Shown: piece by piece, positions 1-11,681 of the stretch | How positions within the stretch are numbered: position 1 is the first letter of the stretch | Layout of the letters: each line of letters opens with the position of its first letter | From: Ipomoea triloba | Taxonomy: Eukaryota; Streptophyta; Magnoliopsida; Solanales; Convolvulaceae | Length of the DNA stretch: 64,000 nt | Reading direction: 5' to 3' | NCBI RefSeq assembly: GCF_003576645.1 | Contig: NC_044925.1 | Coordinates: 13,625,760-13,689,759 of the forward strand | The notes under the pieces: model-generated | What the model was told of the DNA's origin: nothing | Database searches by the model: none | What the model saw: only the letters and a program-made list of their open reading frames with translations | Translations under genes and position numbers: made by a program

Positions 1-1233
1 TGTGTGCAAGACTTGTTATTGAAAGTGTGTGATTATTGGATCCAATTACATGCTTGTTTGTTGTTGTGTCATGGTGAGAATCGGGCATGGCTAGAACACT
101 CTTGCCACACCTATTGATTTATACAAGCGAGAGCTTGATAAATTATAGGGGGATTTCTCGGCTAATCTTCGGTTCTTTCACCGCGAGAGCGGGTTGGAAT
201 TTTGAAGTTAGCCAAAACAGTTCCTTCTCTAGTGACAGCGGGTTGGAATCTAGAGGATAGTTTACGCTACCTCCTCACAACTTGTAGGATTAACTTGGGT
301 TTGGGAATGTTGATCTGCTTAGGATCTTTAAAACGAGCCTCGCTTATAGACTACGAGGGATAGAACTTCTTTTCTACATTTGTTTGACACATGATAGACA
401 TTTACCCGATCCATATCCTTACCTATGTTGCATCTTATATATCTCTCTTCATTTGTTGCATTTATTTTTGCTATTTATTTTTATTGCTAAAACCATGTTA
501 TGACCGAACTAGCTTCACAAGAATTAATCCGAGTTAGTGCTTGACCAACCATTCCCTGTGGATCGATAACCCCGGAATACTCCGGGTATTTGCGTGTACC
601 TAAAAGCCACAACCAGTAAGAGTGGTGAGGAAGATGAAGGGTTTTGGTTTTGATTTGGGTTTGGGTGGAAGGAGAGAGAAGAGGTCTTTTATAAATGCTA
701 GGCAAGGGTAAAATGACCACAATGCCCTTCTATTAAAAATTCACTCCCTTGTTCGAATAAGGGTGTTTTTGGAATTTGAGAGGGTGATTCGGCTATTGTA
801 GGTCAACATTGGTCAAAAGGTGGGTATTTTATTGACTCGGATAGCTCAAGATTATTCACGTGAACAGTCCCATGCAAAAAATAAAACTATGCAACACCAT
901 TTATTTCATGAGAGCAATCATATGCTAAAAACAAAATAAAAGAATATACAGGCATGTAGGGACACACGAAAATTACCAAACTATCCAACTAAAACAATTT
1001 TATCTAAAAGATAAGAAACAAGTGAAACATAATCATTTTCACTGCATGCATGAACACACGTGTAAGGGTGACTCACCACAGTAAAAACACAAGCAGGTGA
1101 AAATTAAATACACATAGGCTATGCATGTAACAAGTAAAACACACTTGTGAAACAAGTAAAAACATAGCTTCAGCTAGGATCACATGAACACGCCACATGC
1201 AGTTAAAGTAAAACACTTGGCATAAAAAAATAC
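1..1233. other. Non-coding, probably retroelement-derived
   Basis: I see no credible gene here. Around 560-600 a phrase reading CCCTGTGGATCGATAACCCC followed by CCGGAATACTCCGGG resembles the conserved tract that often precedes the primer-binding region in plant Ty3/gypsy (Athila/Tat-like) elements, which suggests retroelement leader or LTR sequence. That is inference from memory of the family. From about 800 to 1230 the sequence is A-rich and simple, lying just 3' of the copia tail on the minus strand. Confidence 0.3.
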
Positions 1234-2235
1234 TTAGCTGATTTCGATCATCCCCATTTCGTGCCTTAAGGTTGCGAAGCGAGATTCACACAATGGTTTT
1301 GTGAGAATGTCTGCAATTTGATTTTGTGATGTCGTACGTCGATATGCTTCGTTCGTGAATGAAGTACAGGATTTTGTGAAATCGCAATCGCGCTAGTATT
1401 GTCACAGAAAATATTAATGTCCTCGCAATTAATTCCGTAATCTTTCAACTGTTGCTTCATCCATAAAATTTGCGAACAACAACTCCCTGCTGCGATATAT
1501 TCGGCTTCGGCTGTGCTTGTTGCGATGGAGTTTTGCTTCTTACTGAACCATGAAACTAACCTTCCCCCTAAGAACTGGCACGTTCCGGATGTACTTTTTC
1601 GATCAATTTTGCAACCTGCAAAATCTGCATCTGAATATCCGGTTAGTTCAAAATTACCTTCCTTTGGATACCATAATCCAACATTGATTGTTCCTTTGAG
1701 GTATCGTATGATTTTCTTCGTGGCATCAAGATGACTATTTTTCGGCTTTGACTGAAATCTTGCACACACACCCACTGAGTAAGATATATCCGGTCTGCTT
1801 GTAGTGAGGTATAGCAAAGATCCAACCATTCCTCGGTAGATCGTTGGGTCGACGTCCGTTCCTTCGTCATCCTTATCTAATCGTTGTGTTGTACTCATGG
1901 GAATTTTGACTGAGCTTTTTCCTTCTAAGCCAAATTTTCTGATTAAATCTCTGGTGTACTTGCCTGATTTATGAAAATCCCTTCCTTCATTTGTTTAACT
2001 TGTAGTCCAAGGAAGTAGTTCAATTCACCCATCATGCTCATCTCAAACCTGTTCTGCATGAGCTTAGAAAATTTCTCACATAAAGATTTATCAGTACTTC
2101 CAAAAATAATATCATCAACATAAATCTGTACTAATAAAATGTGATTGTTTTCTTGAATTCTAAATAAGGTTTTGTCAACTAGTCCTTTGGTGAAACCACA
2201 ACAAATTAAGAACATTGACAGGGTATCGTACCAAG
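1234..2235 (-). pseudogene. Copia (SIRE-like) RT/RNase H tail, decayed
   Basis: This is the C-terminal end of a Ty1/copia polyprotein read on the minus strand. The upstream part shows an AWYDTLS motif and the reverse-transcriptase catalytic YVDDIIFGST, then GELNYFLGLQV. After a frameshift near 1950 the reading continues with YRGMVGSLLYLT, SRPDISYSV, the RNase H signature YSDADFAG, STSGTCQFLG and STAEAEYIAAGSC, then RTKHIDVRHH. A short internal deletion shifts the frame again, after which NQIADILTKPL and a natural TAA at 1234-1236 close the ORF. Wording such as GMVGSLLYLTTSRPDI and CARFQSKPK is typical of the SIRE/Maximus lineage. Gag, protease, integrase and most of RT are absent upstream of about 2235. 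Inactive remnant. Confidence 0.85.
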
Positions 2236-3455
2236 CTCGCCATAACTTGCCAATTTGATCTAATAAAATCTCCAATTTGATCTGCACATTTAATGTCGTT
2301 GGTAACTTTTGACAAATTACTTCTGTAAATTGCTCACAAAGTCTTTTTTTACGACTTGATTGATCCTTGAAACTTGTAGCCTCCAATTTTTGAATTTGTT
2401 GCCTTCTCAGCTTGATATTGCAGACTTTGTATCCTTCAGAGCTTGATATTCTTGACTTTGTTGTATTCTTGATTTGATCTTGGGCAAGTTGATCTTTCAA
2501 AATATATTTACCGGGTGGCTCTTGCTTGAGTATGAACAATGATCTTCAGAAAATCACCACCTTCAGATTTCTTCTGGTTCATAGCATCACGTACTGGGAT
2601 AAATATGAACCATGCAAAAATGGTTAAGTATAAATTCCACTTTAGGTTGCTCTATAAGTTGCTCCAAAGAGCTCTTCACGCGTGTATTAAATTGATGTGT
2701 GTCACGCGCATAAGACTTGGTAAGAGTCAACAAGAGTTACTCTCCAAGTAGCTCCATTGACCAAAAGTTACTCCATAAGTAGCTCCCTTGACCATTTGCC
2801 TTTGACTAGCTCTCCAAAATTCCGCCGTGTCAAGTAGCTCCCAAGCTTAGTCTATAAGGACTAAAATGTTGCTTATAGGATTTAAACACTAGACCATTAG
2901 ATATATGCTCAAGTCTTTAACCATTTCTCCATTTCAGCTCATTCGGTCATATCCATCAAATAAATATATTTGATCCTTCTTAGCATTGTATAGCGTATGG
3001 TGTAGAGATAGTGGATCTTGAAGTTCTTCTCGGCTTTGACTTAACTTCCTCCATTGTCCTTTGACTAGCTCCATGAGTTACTCCATAGGTTCCTCCATTG
3101 ACCAAAATTTTGACTTTGAGCCGTGATACTACTAGCTCCATTCCTTGCTCTCCAAAGCTCAAAATGTTATCAATAGGATTCAAACTTGAGTCTTCTAGCA
3201 ACGATAATTAGACCTTGTCTATTGGATCATATACACTCATGTGTATAGTGGAAGCAAATGACTTACAAGAGTCATTACAAAATGAACTCTAATAGGCAAT
3301 AATTCGAACCAAACTATTGTCAAGACTGGTCTTCCAGGTCCAAACTCTACACTCTAAAAATAAAATAGGGGATTTCTAAAATTACAAATTGGCTCATCAA
3401 AACTATTACAATTTTATTCCTAACATCTACAAATTGGCTTAGTTGTTATACAGCA
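2236..3455. repeat. Non-coding spacer with a diverged internal duplication
   Basis: Two diverged copies of a roughly 250-bp module lie about 297 bp apart. Anchor phrases such as AAAATGTTGCTTATAGGATT near 2865 and AAAATGTTATCAATAGGATT near 3162 correspond, as do stretches rich in TAGCTCC, CTCCATTGACC and TTTGACTAGCTC. No ORF here has protein-like content. The tract lies between the SIRE-like fragment and the next copia element and may be untranslated retroelement sequence. Confidence 0.45.
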
Positions 3456-3545
3456 TATGCAATATCTGGTCTCGTTGCAGTGAGGTACAACAACCTGCTC
3501 ACCAACCTTCTATATTGTCCTGCATCTGTGAGCAGAGGGGCATCA

Positions 3546-5300
3546 TCATGACATAGTCTTTGCCCTGGAACCATTGGACTTGCTGTTTAAAAAACCAGAT
3601 TCTTTCAAGATATCAAGGGTGTATTTCCTTTGGCACAAGTTGAGACCAACAGGGGATCTTGCAGCCTCAATGCCTAAGATGTAGCTCAATTCTCCAAGTT
3701 CGTTGATTTTGAAGGTTGAATTTAAGAACTGATTCAACTCCTCAATAGAGCTTAGCTGGTTGCTGGCAACAATTATATCATCAACATAAACTAAGAGGGC
3801 AATAAAACAACCTGAAGAAACCTTGATGAATAGAGACGGATCAGATTTAGCTTGAGTGAAATTAATACTCAGTAGAGCAGCTGTGAGCTTTGCGTTCCAC
3901 TGTCTGCTAGCCTGTTTAAGCCCATAAAGTGATTTCATTAGCTTACAAACTTGGTTTGGCTTCTCATTTTGAAATCCGGGCGGTAAAACCATGTATATGT
4001 CTTCCTTTAAATCACCATGTAGAAACGCATTGTTAACATCCATTTGCTGAAGGAACCATCCCTTTGCCATTGCTACAGCCATAAGAGTTCTAATAGTAGT
4101 AATCCTTGCAACCGGAGAAAATGTTTCAATATAGTCTATTCCGAGTTGCTGTGTGTACCCTTTTGCAACTAATCTTGCCTTATGTCTTTCCACAGACCCA
4201 TCAGCCCTGTATTTTACCTTATAAACCCATTTGCATCCTATAGGAACCTTCCCTTTAGGTAGGTCAGTAAGGGCCCAAGTTTGGTTATCCTGAAGTGCTT
4301 GAATTTCTGCTTGCATTGCTGCTCTCCAACACTCATGCTGCACAGCTTGCTCATAAGTCTTAGGCTCATCAATTGAAGAAATGATAGTGGAAAACACTCT
4401 ATGAGCTGGGCTTAGATGATCATATGAAAGAACTAAGTGCAATGAATGAGGAGAAGTAGGCTTTTTCTGGACTTGTGTCACCATACCACAATGATAATCC
4501 TGCAGTCTTAATGGAATGGACTTTGTTCTCATGGACCTTCTTGGTTGCAAGGGTTGCTCAAGTTCCTCAATTTGCTGAGAACCGCGGCCAGACTTCTCAA
4601 TAGACCGTAGTTGTCCAGATTCTGAATTTTCCACCTGCGGCTGCTGCTCAGATTCTATATCCGTCATTTGTAGGTGATGGTCTACTTGTAAGTTATTCTC
4701 ACTTATTTTAGATTGAGGCAAGGCTAGTTTTGAGCTGGAAAACATAACTGGCAATGTAGGATTGAAAGATTCTTCAACATGGCCTTCCTTAGAGGTGTCC
4801 AATCCTTCAGAGTGAAATGGAAAGGTCTGCTCATAAAACTTTACATCCCTGGAGATAAAAACAGAATTATCATGAAGATCATACAGTATATAACCTTTGA
4901 CATTGGCTGGATAACCAAGGAAAACACATTTCCTGCCCCTGGGTGCCATTTTATGTCTTGACTGGGACAATGTAGAAGCAAAACTCAGACAACCAAATAC
5001 TCTCAGATGATCATAGAGAACCGGTTTTCCAAACAAAATTTCAAAAGGCGTTCTCCAACCAATTACTTGAGATGGCATTCTATTAATCAAATATACAGCA
5101 TGAAGCACACAATGTCCCCAAAATTGTAGAGGCAATCCAGCTTGAAACCTTAAGGCCCTAGCTACATTCAATATATGCTGATGTTTTCTTTCTACAATAG
5201 CATTCTGTTGCAAAGTACCAACACATGTTGTTTGGTGTATGATGCCTTTCTCATTATAGAAATCAGGAATATTGAATTCACTCCCATTATCACCCCTCAC
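3546..5300 (-). pseudogene. Copia integrase C-terminus plus reverse transcriptase
   Basis: A 584-codon open segment on the minus strand. It begins with the integrase core end: GDNGSEF gives the second catalytic Asp and VERKHQHILN the Glu. It continues through a linker (residues about 170-300) into a complete copia RT: GCKWVYKVK, HKARLVAKGYTQ, FSPVARITTIR, QMDVNNAFLHGDL, KSLYGLKQASRQW and the catalytic LVYVDDIIVASN. The segment ends by frameshift; the next block, encoding RRLVSRLLYLTATRPDIAYA, follows in another frame at about 3455-3545 and is then truncated. So RT looks chemically complete but RNase H is missing. Confidence 0.9.
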
Positions 5301-5337
5301 TATTTTAATTTTGGCAGAAAACTATGTGGCAACATAA

Positions 5338-5775
5338 CTACAAAAATTTGAGTAAAGCCCTTGTCTCAGATTTTTGTTTCATCATATGCAACCAGGTGAA
5401 TCTATTGTAATCATCAACAATAGTCAAAAAATAATATTCCCCATTCAATGAACAAGTAGAAAATGGGCTCCAAATATCAGTATGCACAAGATCAAAGTAA
5501 GCTGTTGTTGTAGAAGTACTAATAGGAAATGGGCTTCTCTTATGCTTTGCTAAATGGCAAACATCACAAATCAACTCCTTAGCAGGAAAAGAACATTGAA
5601 CATCATGTAAAAAATGCATCTTATTAATAGGGAAATGCCCTAGTCTATTATGCCAAACTTCTAAACTCACAGCACTGCACTGCATTTTATCAGAAAATGA
5701 AGGAAAACTTTCTTTCTTCTGGGGTAGACTGATCAAGTGATAGAGTCCTTTCTCCTCTCTAGCAAAACCAATCAT
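5338..5775 (-). pseudogene. Copia GAG-pre-integrase and integrase N-terminal part
   Basis: A 145-codon minus-strand segment. It shows the zinc-binding HHCC domain (WHNRLGHFPINKM followed by CDVCHLAKHKR) and the start of the DDE integrase core (FDLVHTDIWSPF, with the first catalytic Asp, then FLTIVDDYNRFTW). A short interruption at about 5301-5337 separates it from the downstream integrase/RT segment, so the ancestral ORF has been broken here. Confidence 0.88.
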
Positions 5776-5793
5776 CTTCGTACCAGGTCCCTC

Positions 5794-6057
5794 CTAGATT
5801 AAGCATTTATCAGCCATCACAATTAAACTGCATGCTGTCTGTTTAGTCAATTTACTAGCTGAAACAATGTTAAAGCTAAAAGCAGGAATGTAGAGCACAT
5901 TTTGTAACCAAAAACCTTCAGAGAGTTTTATATTCCCCATATGTGTGACGGGAGCATGATCACCATTGGGCATATTAACCATAGTACCATGAACACTGAC
6001 GTACTCATCAAAATAATTCAAACTACAAACTATGTGATTTGTTGCCCTAGTGTCCAA
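5794..6057 (-). pseudogene. Copia aspartic protease remnant with altered active site
   Basis: An 88-codon minus-strand segment matching the retropepsin block of copia elements. The catalytic motif, normally DTGA, reads DTRATNH, so the Gly next to the catalytic Asp has become Arg. That change alone is expected to disable the enzyme. The downstream phrase NVLYIPAFSFNIVSASKL is the usual second half of the domain. It is separated from gag by a single stop at 6058-6060. Confidence 0.85.
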
Positions 6058-6060
6058 TAT

Positions 6061-7404
6061 CTAAACATTAGATTGTTTCATCAATGTATTAACGGTAGCA
6101 ACAAAGGTATACTTACCTTCAAATGTTTGCCCCCCTATGGCCTTAAAGTTTGGTGTCAAACCAGAAGCTGTGGTAGTAACCATGGCAGCAGTAGATGTGT
6201 TTGGAACAGTGTGAGTAACTTTGTTTTGTATCATGGACACCAGCTTTTGAAACTGTTCAGATGAAATTCCAATGCCAATGTCTTGACCAGTACTAATAGC
6301 AGGTTGATTGGTAACGGCTGATGCAGAGATTGTGTTTCCTTGATTCTGAGCATGCTTATTCTTGGACTTATAACCTGGTATCCAACCTTGTGGATATCCA
6401 TGTTTTTTGTAGCATCTCTCAATCGTATGACCTGTCATTCCACAGTAAGTGCATTTTGCAGACTTATTAGCACCATTAGGATTAAACCTCCTTATATTAT
6501 TTCCTTTGTTCAAGTTTCCCACAACAGCAATCACTCCATCAGTCACTGCTTCAGTTAGTGTTGCATTAGCATGTATAGGTTCCTTGCCAACATTAGTGTT
6601 TCCAGCACCTTGCTGCAATTGTCTTTCTAATTTGATAGCCATACCAAAAACCTTATCTACAGGAGGCATTGGATCTAGAATAAGTACTCCTGATTTTATA
6701 CTAGCAAACTCCTCATTTAGGCCTTTCAAGAAACGAATCACATTATCCTCGTCTTTTTCTTTTATGATCTTAGTAATCAGTTCACATGAACATTTAGGAG
6801 TACATTCACAGACTGGAAGTGGTCTCAAGATGCTCATCTTCTCCCACAGAGTTATACAATGAGTGTAATAGTCAGTTACACTACATGAACCTTGCTTCAG
6901 ATTATAAATTTCATCTTGAAGATCTGAAATCCTATGCGGATCTGCTTGGGAGAACCTGTTCTTCAGGTCATTCCAGATGCCTCTAGCTCGTCCAATGTAC
7001 ATAACACTTTGAGTAATTGATGGACTAATAGACTTAAGGAGCCAAGATCTCACCATAATATCGCATCGATTCCAAGTTTCGAACTCAAGATCATCAACTT
7101 CTGGAGCCGGAATCGTGCCGTTGATCAGTCCCCATTTATTCCTCACCTGAAGAGCCATCTCCATGGACCTACTCCATGAACTGTAATTTGCTCCTGTGAG
7201 AGGCGGACTGACGAGAACGACATTCATATTCTCATTAATGTGGATAAACAGAGGATTACGATAGTCTTCTACACTGGTAGGTTGTTGAAGAGACGAAGTG
7301 ACCGGAGCTTGGTGTTGTTGCCCTAGCGTTGGTGCCGTCGCGCTGGAGTCGCCAACTGCCGAGACGACAACTGCAAAGCTTCGATTGCAAGGCTCTGATA
7401 CCAT
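6061..7404 (-). pseudogene. Copia gag polyprotein segment
   Basis: A 447-codon minus-strand frame with a copia capsid region: GANYSSWSRSMEMAL and NKWGLINGTIP (residues about 75-105), ARGIWNDLKNRFSQ, and KQGSCSVTDYYTHCITLWEK. One zinc knuckle, CTYCGMTGHTIERCYKKHG, fits CX2CX4HX4C. The first ATG of the frame overlaps the primer-binding site, so the true start is probably further in, perhaps the Met near residue 60 in the NENMNVV phrase. This is the least damaged part of the element. Confidence 0.85.
7392..7403 (-). other. Primer-binding site (initiator tRNA-Met type)
   Basis: The minus strand reads TGGTATCAGAGC immediately inside the 5' LTR, the standard complement to the 3' end of plant initiator tRNA-Met used to prime reverse transcription in copia elements. 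Confidence 0.9.
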
Positions 7405-7406
7405 AT

Positions 7407-7619
7407 TGAGCTGTTAGTAACAGAACAATGGCGAAAAGCTCATAGTGAAGAAGGAAGAAGAACTGCTGTATTATCTAGAAATGTTCAAGTGTACAGAATG
7501 AGAAATGAGCTATCTTAGGGGCTATTTATAGCCTAACCTTATTACTAATGTACCCTTAAAGTAACTGCCTTATTACATTGACACATGCTTAGCTGGCAGT
7601 AGCACAGCTCACTTTCACA
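7407..7619 (-). repeat. 5' LTR of the 3.5-7.6 kb copia element
   Basis: A 213-bp LTR bounded by TG...CA on the minus strand, starting TGTGAAAGTGAGC and ending CAGCTCA, three bases from the primer-binding site. A TATA-type CTATAAATAG near 7525-7535 on the minus strand suits the promoter. No second copy is visible near 3.4 kb. Confidence 0.8.
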
Positions 7620-8049
7620 TAATTCTCTCTCTTGCCCTCGCCTCTTTCACTCAGTCACCATCCCGCACCTTTCTCTCTCTCGTCGATGTTTTCAACGGCA
7701 ACCTTGTTCTTGTACAATCGACTTTGTCTCTCCTTTCGGGATTCTTTTCCGGCAATCTTTAAAATCTTTTTGTCATCAAAACTGGAGACGGAGCTCCTGC
7801 TATCTCGACGTCAAAAGCTTATGGCGGTGGTGACGACGGTGGACAACGGTGGTTGACAGCGTACAACATCACAGTGGCCTCTTCTTTCCTTGTTGGTTTG
7901 TGTCGTGGATGGTGATCATTGTTGATGAGAAGATGATTTGGATTCGTTGGTTAGTTTTGTTAAATCTGGAAGTTAGTACATGAGATAATATAATGATGCC
8001 TTATTAGTGGATGGTGATGAGGCTACTGATCATGGTAATTATTGTTATT

Positions 8050-8081
8050 ATAATATAATAATAATAATAATAATAATAATT
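8050..8081. repeat. (TAA)n microsatellite
   Basis: About ten perfect TAA units inside family X copy (a). Confidence 0.9.
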
Positions 8082-8935
8082 AGATAATGGTGGTTAAGTG
8101 ATGATGATGTACGTACTGGTATTAGTAATATAATTCTAATAATAGTATTAGTAAAAATAATATTATTAGGTTTAATTGGTCCACATGTTCACTATCAGAT
8201 TGGTCAGGTTGCTATAAGATGTGGACGGGAACCTAGGCTGCAATGAGTAAGATTTATGTTCATCTAAATTATTTTTACCCCATATGAAACAAAAATCTTT
8301 TCCTAAGTGCTTGTGTGAAAATCTTTTTCATTAAAAATCTATTTAGTTATTTTTGGACAATTGCTATGTGATTCATGAATTTGTAGTATTGTATTATTGA
8401 TATTTAATGTGGTTGAATTAATTGTGCCTTGTGTATTATATATATAATTTTGGCATACAAATAATTAGTATATATGTTCGTATCATGGTGACTGCATCCT
8501 TGCAAACTATATATGTTTATCATTTATATATTGGTATGTAATTGTATGTTAGAAAATATTTTTATATATGTGTATTAGCTTTATGAAATTATGGAATATT
8601 TGATTATTATCTACATATATGCTAATTTGTACGTGGGCATGCAGTAATGCAATATATGTGTATTTGGTGCGCTGTATGTGTGCAAATAGCTAGTACAGTA
8701 GGTATTGATAAAATAACAATAGGCTACAAAATAATATTTCAGTATGGAAATATATGTGGAATGCCAAGTGGTGTAATTGGCGTAAGGTTATGAATAAAAT
8801 TTTGATTATAGATAAAGGTGTAAAGTTTGAAGAGCTAGTTGGGTGCAATGACTTTTGATATAATAAGATGTAAATTTTGAAGGATTAAGGATATATATAT
8901 TTTGTCATGGGGGATGGTGCCATTTGATATTTTTA

Positions 8936-9060
8936 TCTTGAGGAGTGAACAGTATGTAAAAGCTGACTCACTAGGGAGTTTAATAACTTCCCTGTTATTT
9001 TGAGGAGTGAGCAGTGATTTGAAAGCTGACTCACTAGGGAGCCGAGAAAACTCCCTGTTT
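8936..9060. repeat. Tandem duplication of about 65 bp
   Basis: Two adjacent copies, each carrying TTGAGGAGTGA, CAGT, AAAGCTGACTCACTAGGGAG and CTCCCTGTT, differ by a few bases. Confidence 0.8.
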
Positions 9061-9805
9061 ATAAGCATTTATTTTTTTGAGAACTTGAAAATTATTCATT
9101 TGGTACCCATTTCTCATTGACACTATATATATCAAAGTGTGGATGACTTTGAGAAATTCAATATGTACTCTTGTAAGATTTTCTCTTTTGAAAAGAGGAT
9201 AATTGAGAGATTGGAATTCTCTCTTTGGTGATTGTTTTGAGGAATTGATTATTCTCTTTTGGTGGATATTTTATGAGTGAATAATTCTTTTGAATATTGA
9301 TGATAATGTGAAATGGCTTGAGGAAATGAAAGTGTTGATGTAAAAGATTATATGGTGAATCTTGAGGAAATAGGGATTGAATTAATTTTGATTATGGATA
9401 GGCAATGCCTTGATCTCCTAGGAATTTTGTAGATATTTATGTGTGATTTCCTCAAGTTACATTTTAATTGGTTGAAAATTATTGGTATTGATAAGAATAA
9501 AAATGCTTAAGGGGTTAATGTGGTATTATGTGACTTATGTGCTCCTATGTGTTATGTGCAAAACATTTTACAGGGTGGAGTAAGTCTTACCAGCCGTCGT
9601 GCTGACTTTGTTTCCCCTTTAGTTAATTTTGCAGGTGATGATTGCATGACAATTTGGAGCATTGAGCATGAGAGCGACTCGTTTTGTTAGATTAAATGTA
9701 TTGGATTTTCTTTTAATTGTTAAAGAATTTTAGAACTTGTTGTAGATTTTTTAGTACTTGATTTATTATAATGTATTTAGAGATGGGGTTATAATTATAG
9801 TTGTG

Positions 9806-9832
9806 CGTTTAGATATAAGATTTATCTAAACG
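9806..9832 (+). other. Conserved stem-loop, family X copy (a)
   Basis: CGTTTAGATA pairs with TATCTAAACG around a 7-base loop, directly followed by TGGCGG. It corresponds in position to hairpins in the other three family X copies. Confidence 0.7.
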
Positions 9833-9961
9833 TGGCGGTAGCATCCCTATTTTCTATCGTTTTGTTTTGGGCTTCCGCAACTAAAGGTGATTTTTTTAAT
9901 TAAATAAATCTTGTTTTAATAAAATATTTTAGTTATGAAAATGGGGGTGTAAGGTGTTACA

Positions 9962-10361
9962 AAAATGATGTATGAGTAGCAGTTCAAACTTGTATATCAG
10001 GAATGCCGAATGCTTGGTAAGCCTCATATAGATTGGAGCCCTAAATGATTGAAAACGAAATTTAGGAAAGGATTCAAAAGACTCAAACTCAGGTCAGATG
10101 GAAAACATTCATTCTTTCTAATATCAACAACAAGAAGGAAAACTAATGAAAACCCAGTAACTGCAACGAGCTAAACCGTTGAAATTCAGCCTCGAACAAG
10201 CAAAATTGGCTTTGAAACAAAAAAAAAAAACCCATTCACGAATTTTGGACAAAAATTTATGAAATTATTCGAATTTAATGGAAACAAAGTAATACCATCC
10301 AAAACGTTCTGCTATTCGCTCTAGTCGAAAAGAAGAAGAAGACGGTCTGCAAATCTCCGAG
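9962..10361. other. Intergenic, nothing recognised
   Basis: Non-coding sequence upstream of the histone fragment, with a poly(A) run near 10220. The last 100 bases (TTCTGC, GAAGAAGAAGAAGACGG) could be the former 5' untranslated region of the histone gene. Confidence 0.4.
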
Positions 10362-10610
10362 ATGGCTCGTACCAAGCAAACTGCTCGGAAGTCCACAGGA
10401 AGAAAGGCTTCTAGGAAGCAACTTGCTACGAAGGCTGCTAGGAAGTCTGCCCCAACAACTGGTGGTGTTAAGAAACCTCACAAATATCACTCTGGAACTG
10501 TTGCTCTTCGTGAAATCCGCAAAGTAACCCCATCCCGATTTAAAACAAAACACAGAAATCTTGGAATCTTGAATATCCAAAAAGATTTATTTTTCCTTTA
10601 TTGCAGCTAA
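10362..10610 (+). pseudogene. Truncated histone H3.3-like gene (first exon only)
   Basis: The first 54 codons encode the H3 tail and start of the fold: [13 protein letters not shown], then [17 protein letters not shown] and [10 protein letters not shown]. Thr at position 31 and Tyr at 41 (mature numbering) are marks of plant H3.3 rather than H3.1. Differences from the near-invariant family sequence are seen at G12 (Arg), P16 (Ser), R40 (Lys) and the YRPG block (YHSG), too many for a functional H3. After Lys53 the sequence AAA|GTAACC looks like a splice donor and the frame runs into non-histone residues up to 10610. The rest of the histone fold is missing, apart from a weak LLIR-like phrase after 10630. 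Retention of an apparent intron start argues for DNA-based copying rather than a processed retrocopy. Confidence 0.85.
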
Positions 10611-11170
10611 GATTGGGATTGGAGTGAACCTGAAGTTGCTCATCCGGGAAAGGGTTGTGTTGAATTTCCTCGACCTCATCTTGCTGCCGTTCTTGCACAC
10701 TTTTGGGAATTTTAGATTTCATACAATTCTGTTTTTTAATGACGGAATGTTTTGGTATATGGCAAAAGACCAAAATGTCCTCGCTTTTGACTGCTTAGAC
10801 GGAATGAACTAACGGGAGGATGGCAGCATGTTACTTTTCGTAACTCGGAAGATCACGGGTGGTAATTACGAAAGTTATGGACTATTATTGGCGAAACTAT
10901 CAAACTCGAGAGACCTTATATGGTATTTACTCTAAAATAAATATACACTTTCAATTATTAGAATTTTATCCGTGCACAACACGGGTAATTAGGCAATTAT
11001 TTGCTCAAATTCAAGTAAGTATAACATTAGAAAACATAATCAATCCAACAAACTTCATCTATTGCACTATATAATATTCATTGTTATAATTTATAATTGT
11101 ATGTCGATCAAAATATTCTTAGAATATTATAACAAATCCATTACATGTAACGCACTGGTGAAAATACTAG
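10611..11170 (+). other. AT-rich tract ending in a possible Helitron 3' terminus
   Basis: No gene is seen. Near 10971-10985 CCGTGCACAACACGG can form a small hairpin. The tract ends at 11167-11170 with GGTGAAAATACTAG before a T, resembling the CTRR end of plant Helitrons. If real, a Helitron could have carried the H3 exon. I could not identify its matching 5' TC end. Confidence 0.3.
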
Positions 11171-11681
11171 TTATCATAATAATTATTAGGCAATTAAGAT
11201 AATAATTACATGGAAGAATGTATGAGAATTGGCAGAATAAATACCATAATAATTAGTAGGCAATTATACTAATATATGTACAATTAATTCTTTAATTACC
11301 ATAATAGTTATATGCAAATAAACTAATAATTACACAAAAGAAGGGATGATAATTGATAGAATAAGCTTAATTACCATAATAATTATTAGACAATTATAAT
11401 ACTATCGTTTAATTATTAGCTTAATTACTATAATAATTATTAGCCAATATATATTAATATTTGTGTAATTAATTTCTTAATTACCATAATAATTATTATT
11501 AGGAAAATTATACTAATATTTGTGCAATTATATTTTTATACCTTAAGTATAAAAAAAATATATAGAGATTACCATAAAATTATCATAATAATTACACAAA
11601 AGAATGGATGAGAATCGTCAGAATAATTACCATAATAATTATTAGATAATTAATCTAATATTTGTGTAATTATTAGCTTAA
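11171..11681. repeat. AT-rich degenerate repeats
   Basis: Recurring phrases such as CCATAATAATTATTAG and CTAATATTTGTG occur about every 60-120 bases with variation. No coding content. Confidence 0.6.

Larger units (their letters stand above)
3456..7619 (-). mobile_element. Ty1/copia retrotransposon, 5' LTR present, 3' end lost
   Basis: A minus-strand copia element with gag, protease, integrase and reverse transcriptase in the usual order. Its 5' LTR (7407-7619) and an initiator-Met type primer-binding site (7392-7403) are intact. The 3' side breaks off inside RNase H: the LLYLTATRPDIAYAV block ends near 3456 and no matching 3' LTR is found to its left. Several frameshifts and stops divide the polyprotein into four segments. 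Confidence 0.9.
7620..9961 (+). mobile_element. Family X long-LTR copy (a), 5' end missing
   Basis: This non-coding stretch ends GGGGTGT...GGTGTTACA at 9961. It shares its 3' architecture with the elements at 22.6-27.9, 32.1-38.0 and 31.5-51.6 kb: a CAGGGTGGAGTAAG tract, a stem-loop, GTGGCGGTAGC, a CTTCCGC block, then the GTGTTACA end. Family X has no coding domain, TGTAATACCCC/GGTGTTACA ends and 5-bp TSDs, so solo LTRs of a long-LTR (chromovirus-like) element is the best reading. The 5' TGTAATACCCC end is absent; sequence starts abruptly at the copia LTR. The 74-codon plus ORF at 7632-7856 lacks recognisable domains. Confidence 0.6.

Noticed and set aside
10540..10773. Minus-strand ORF overlapping the histone fragment
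   Set aside because: Shadow frame without protein-like features.
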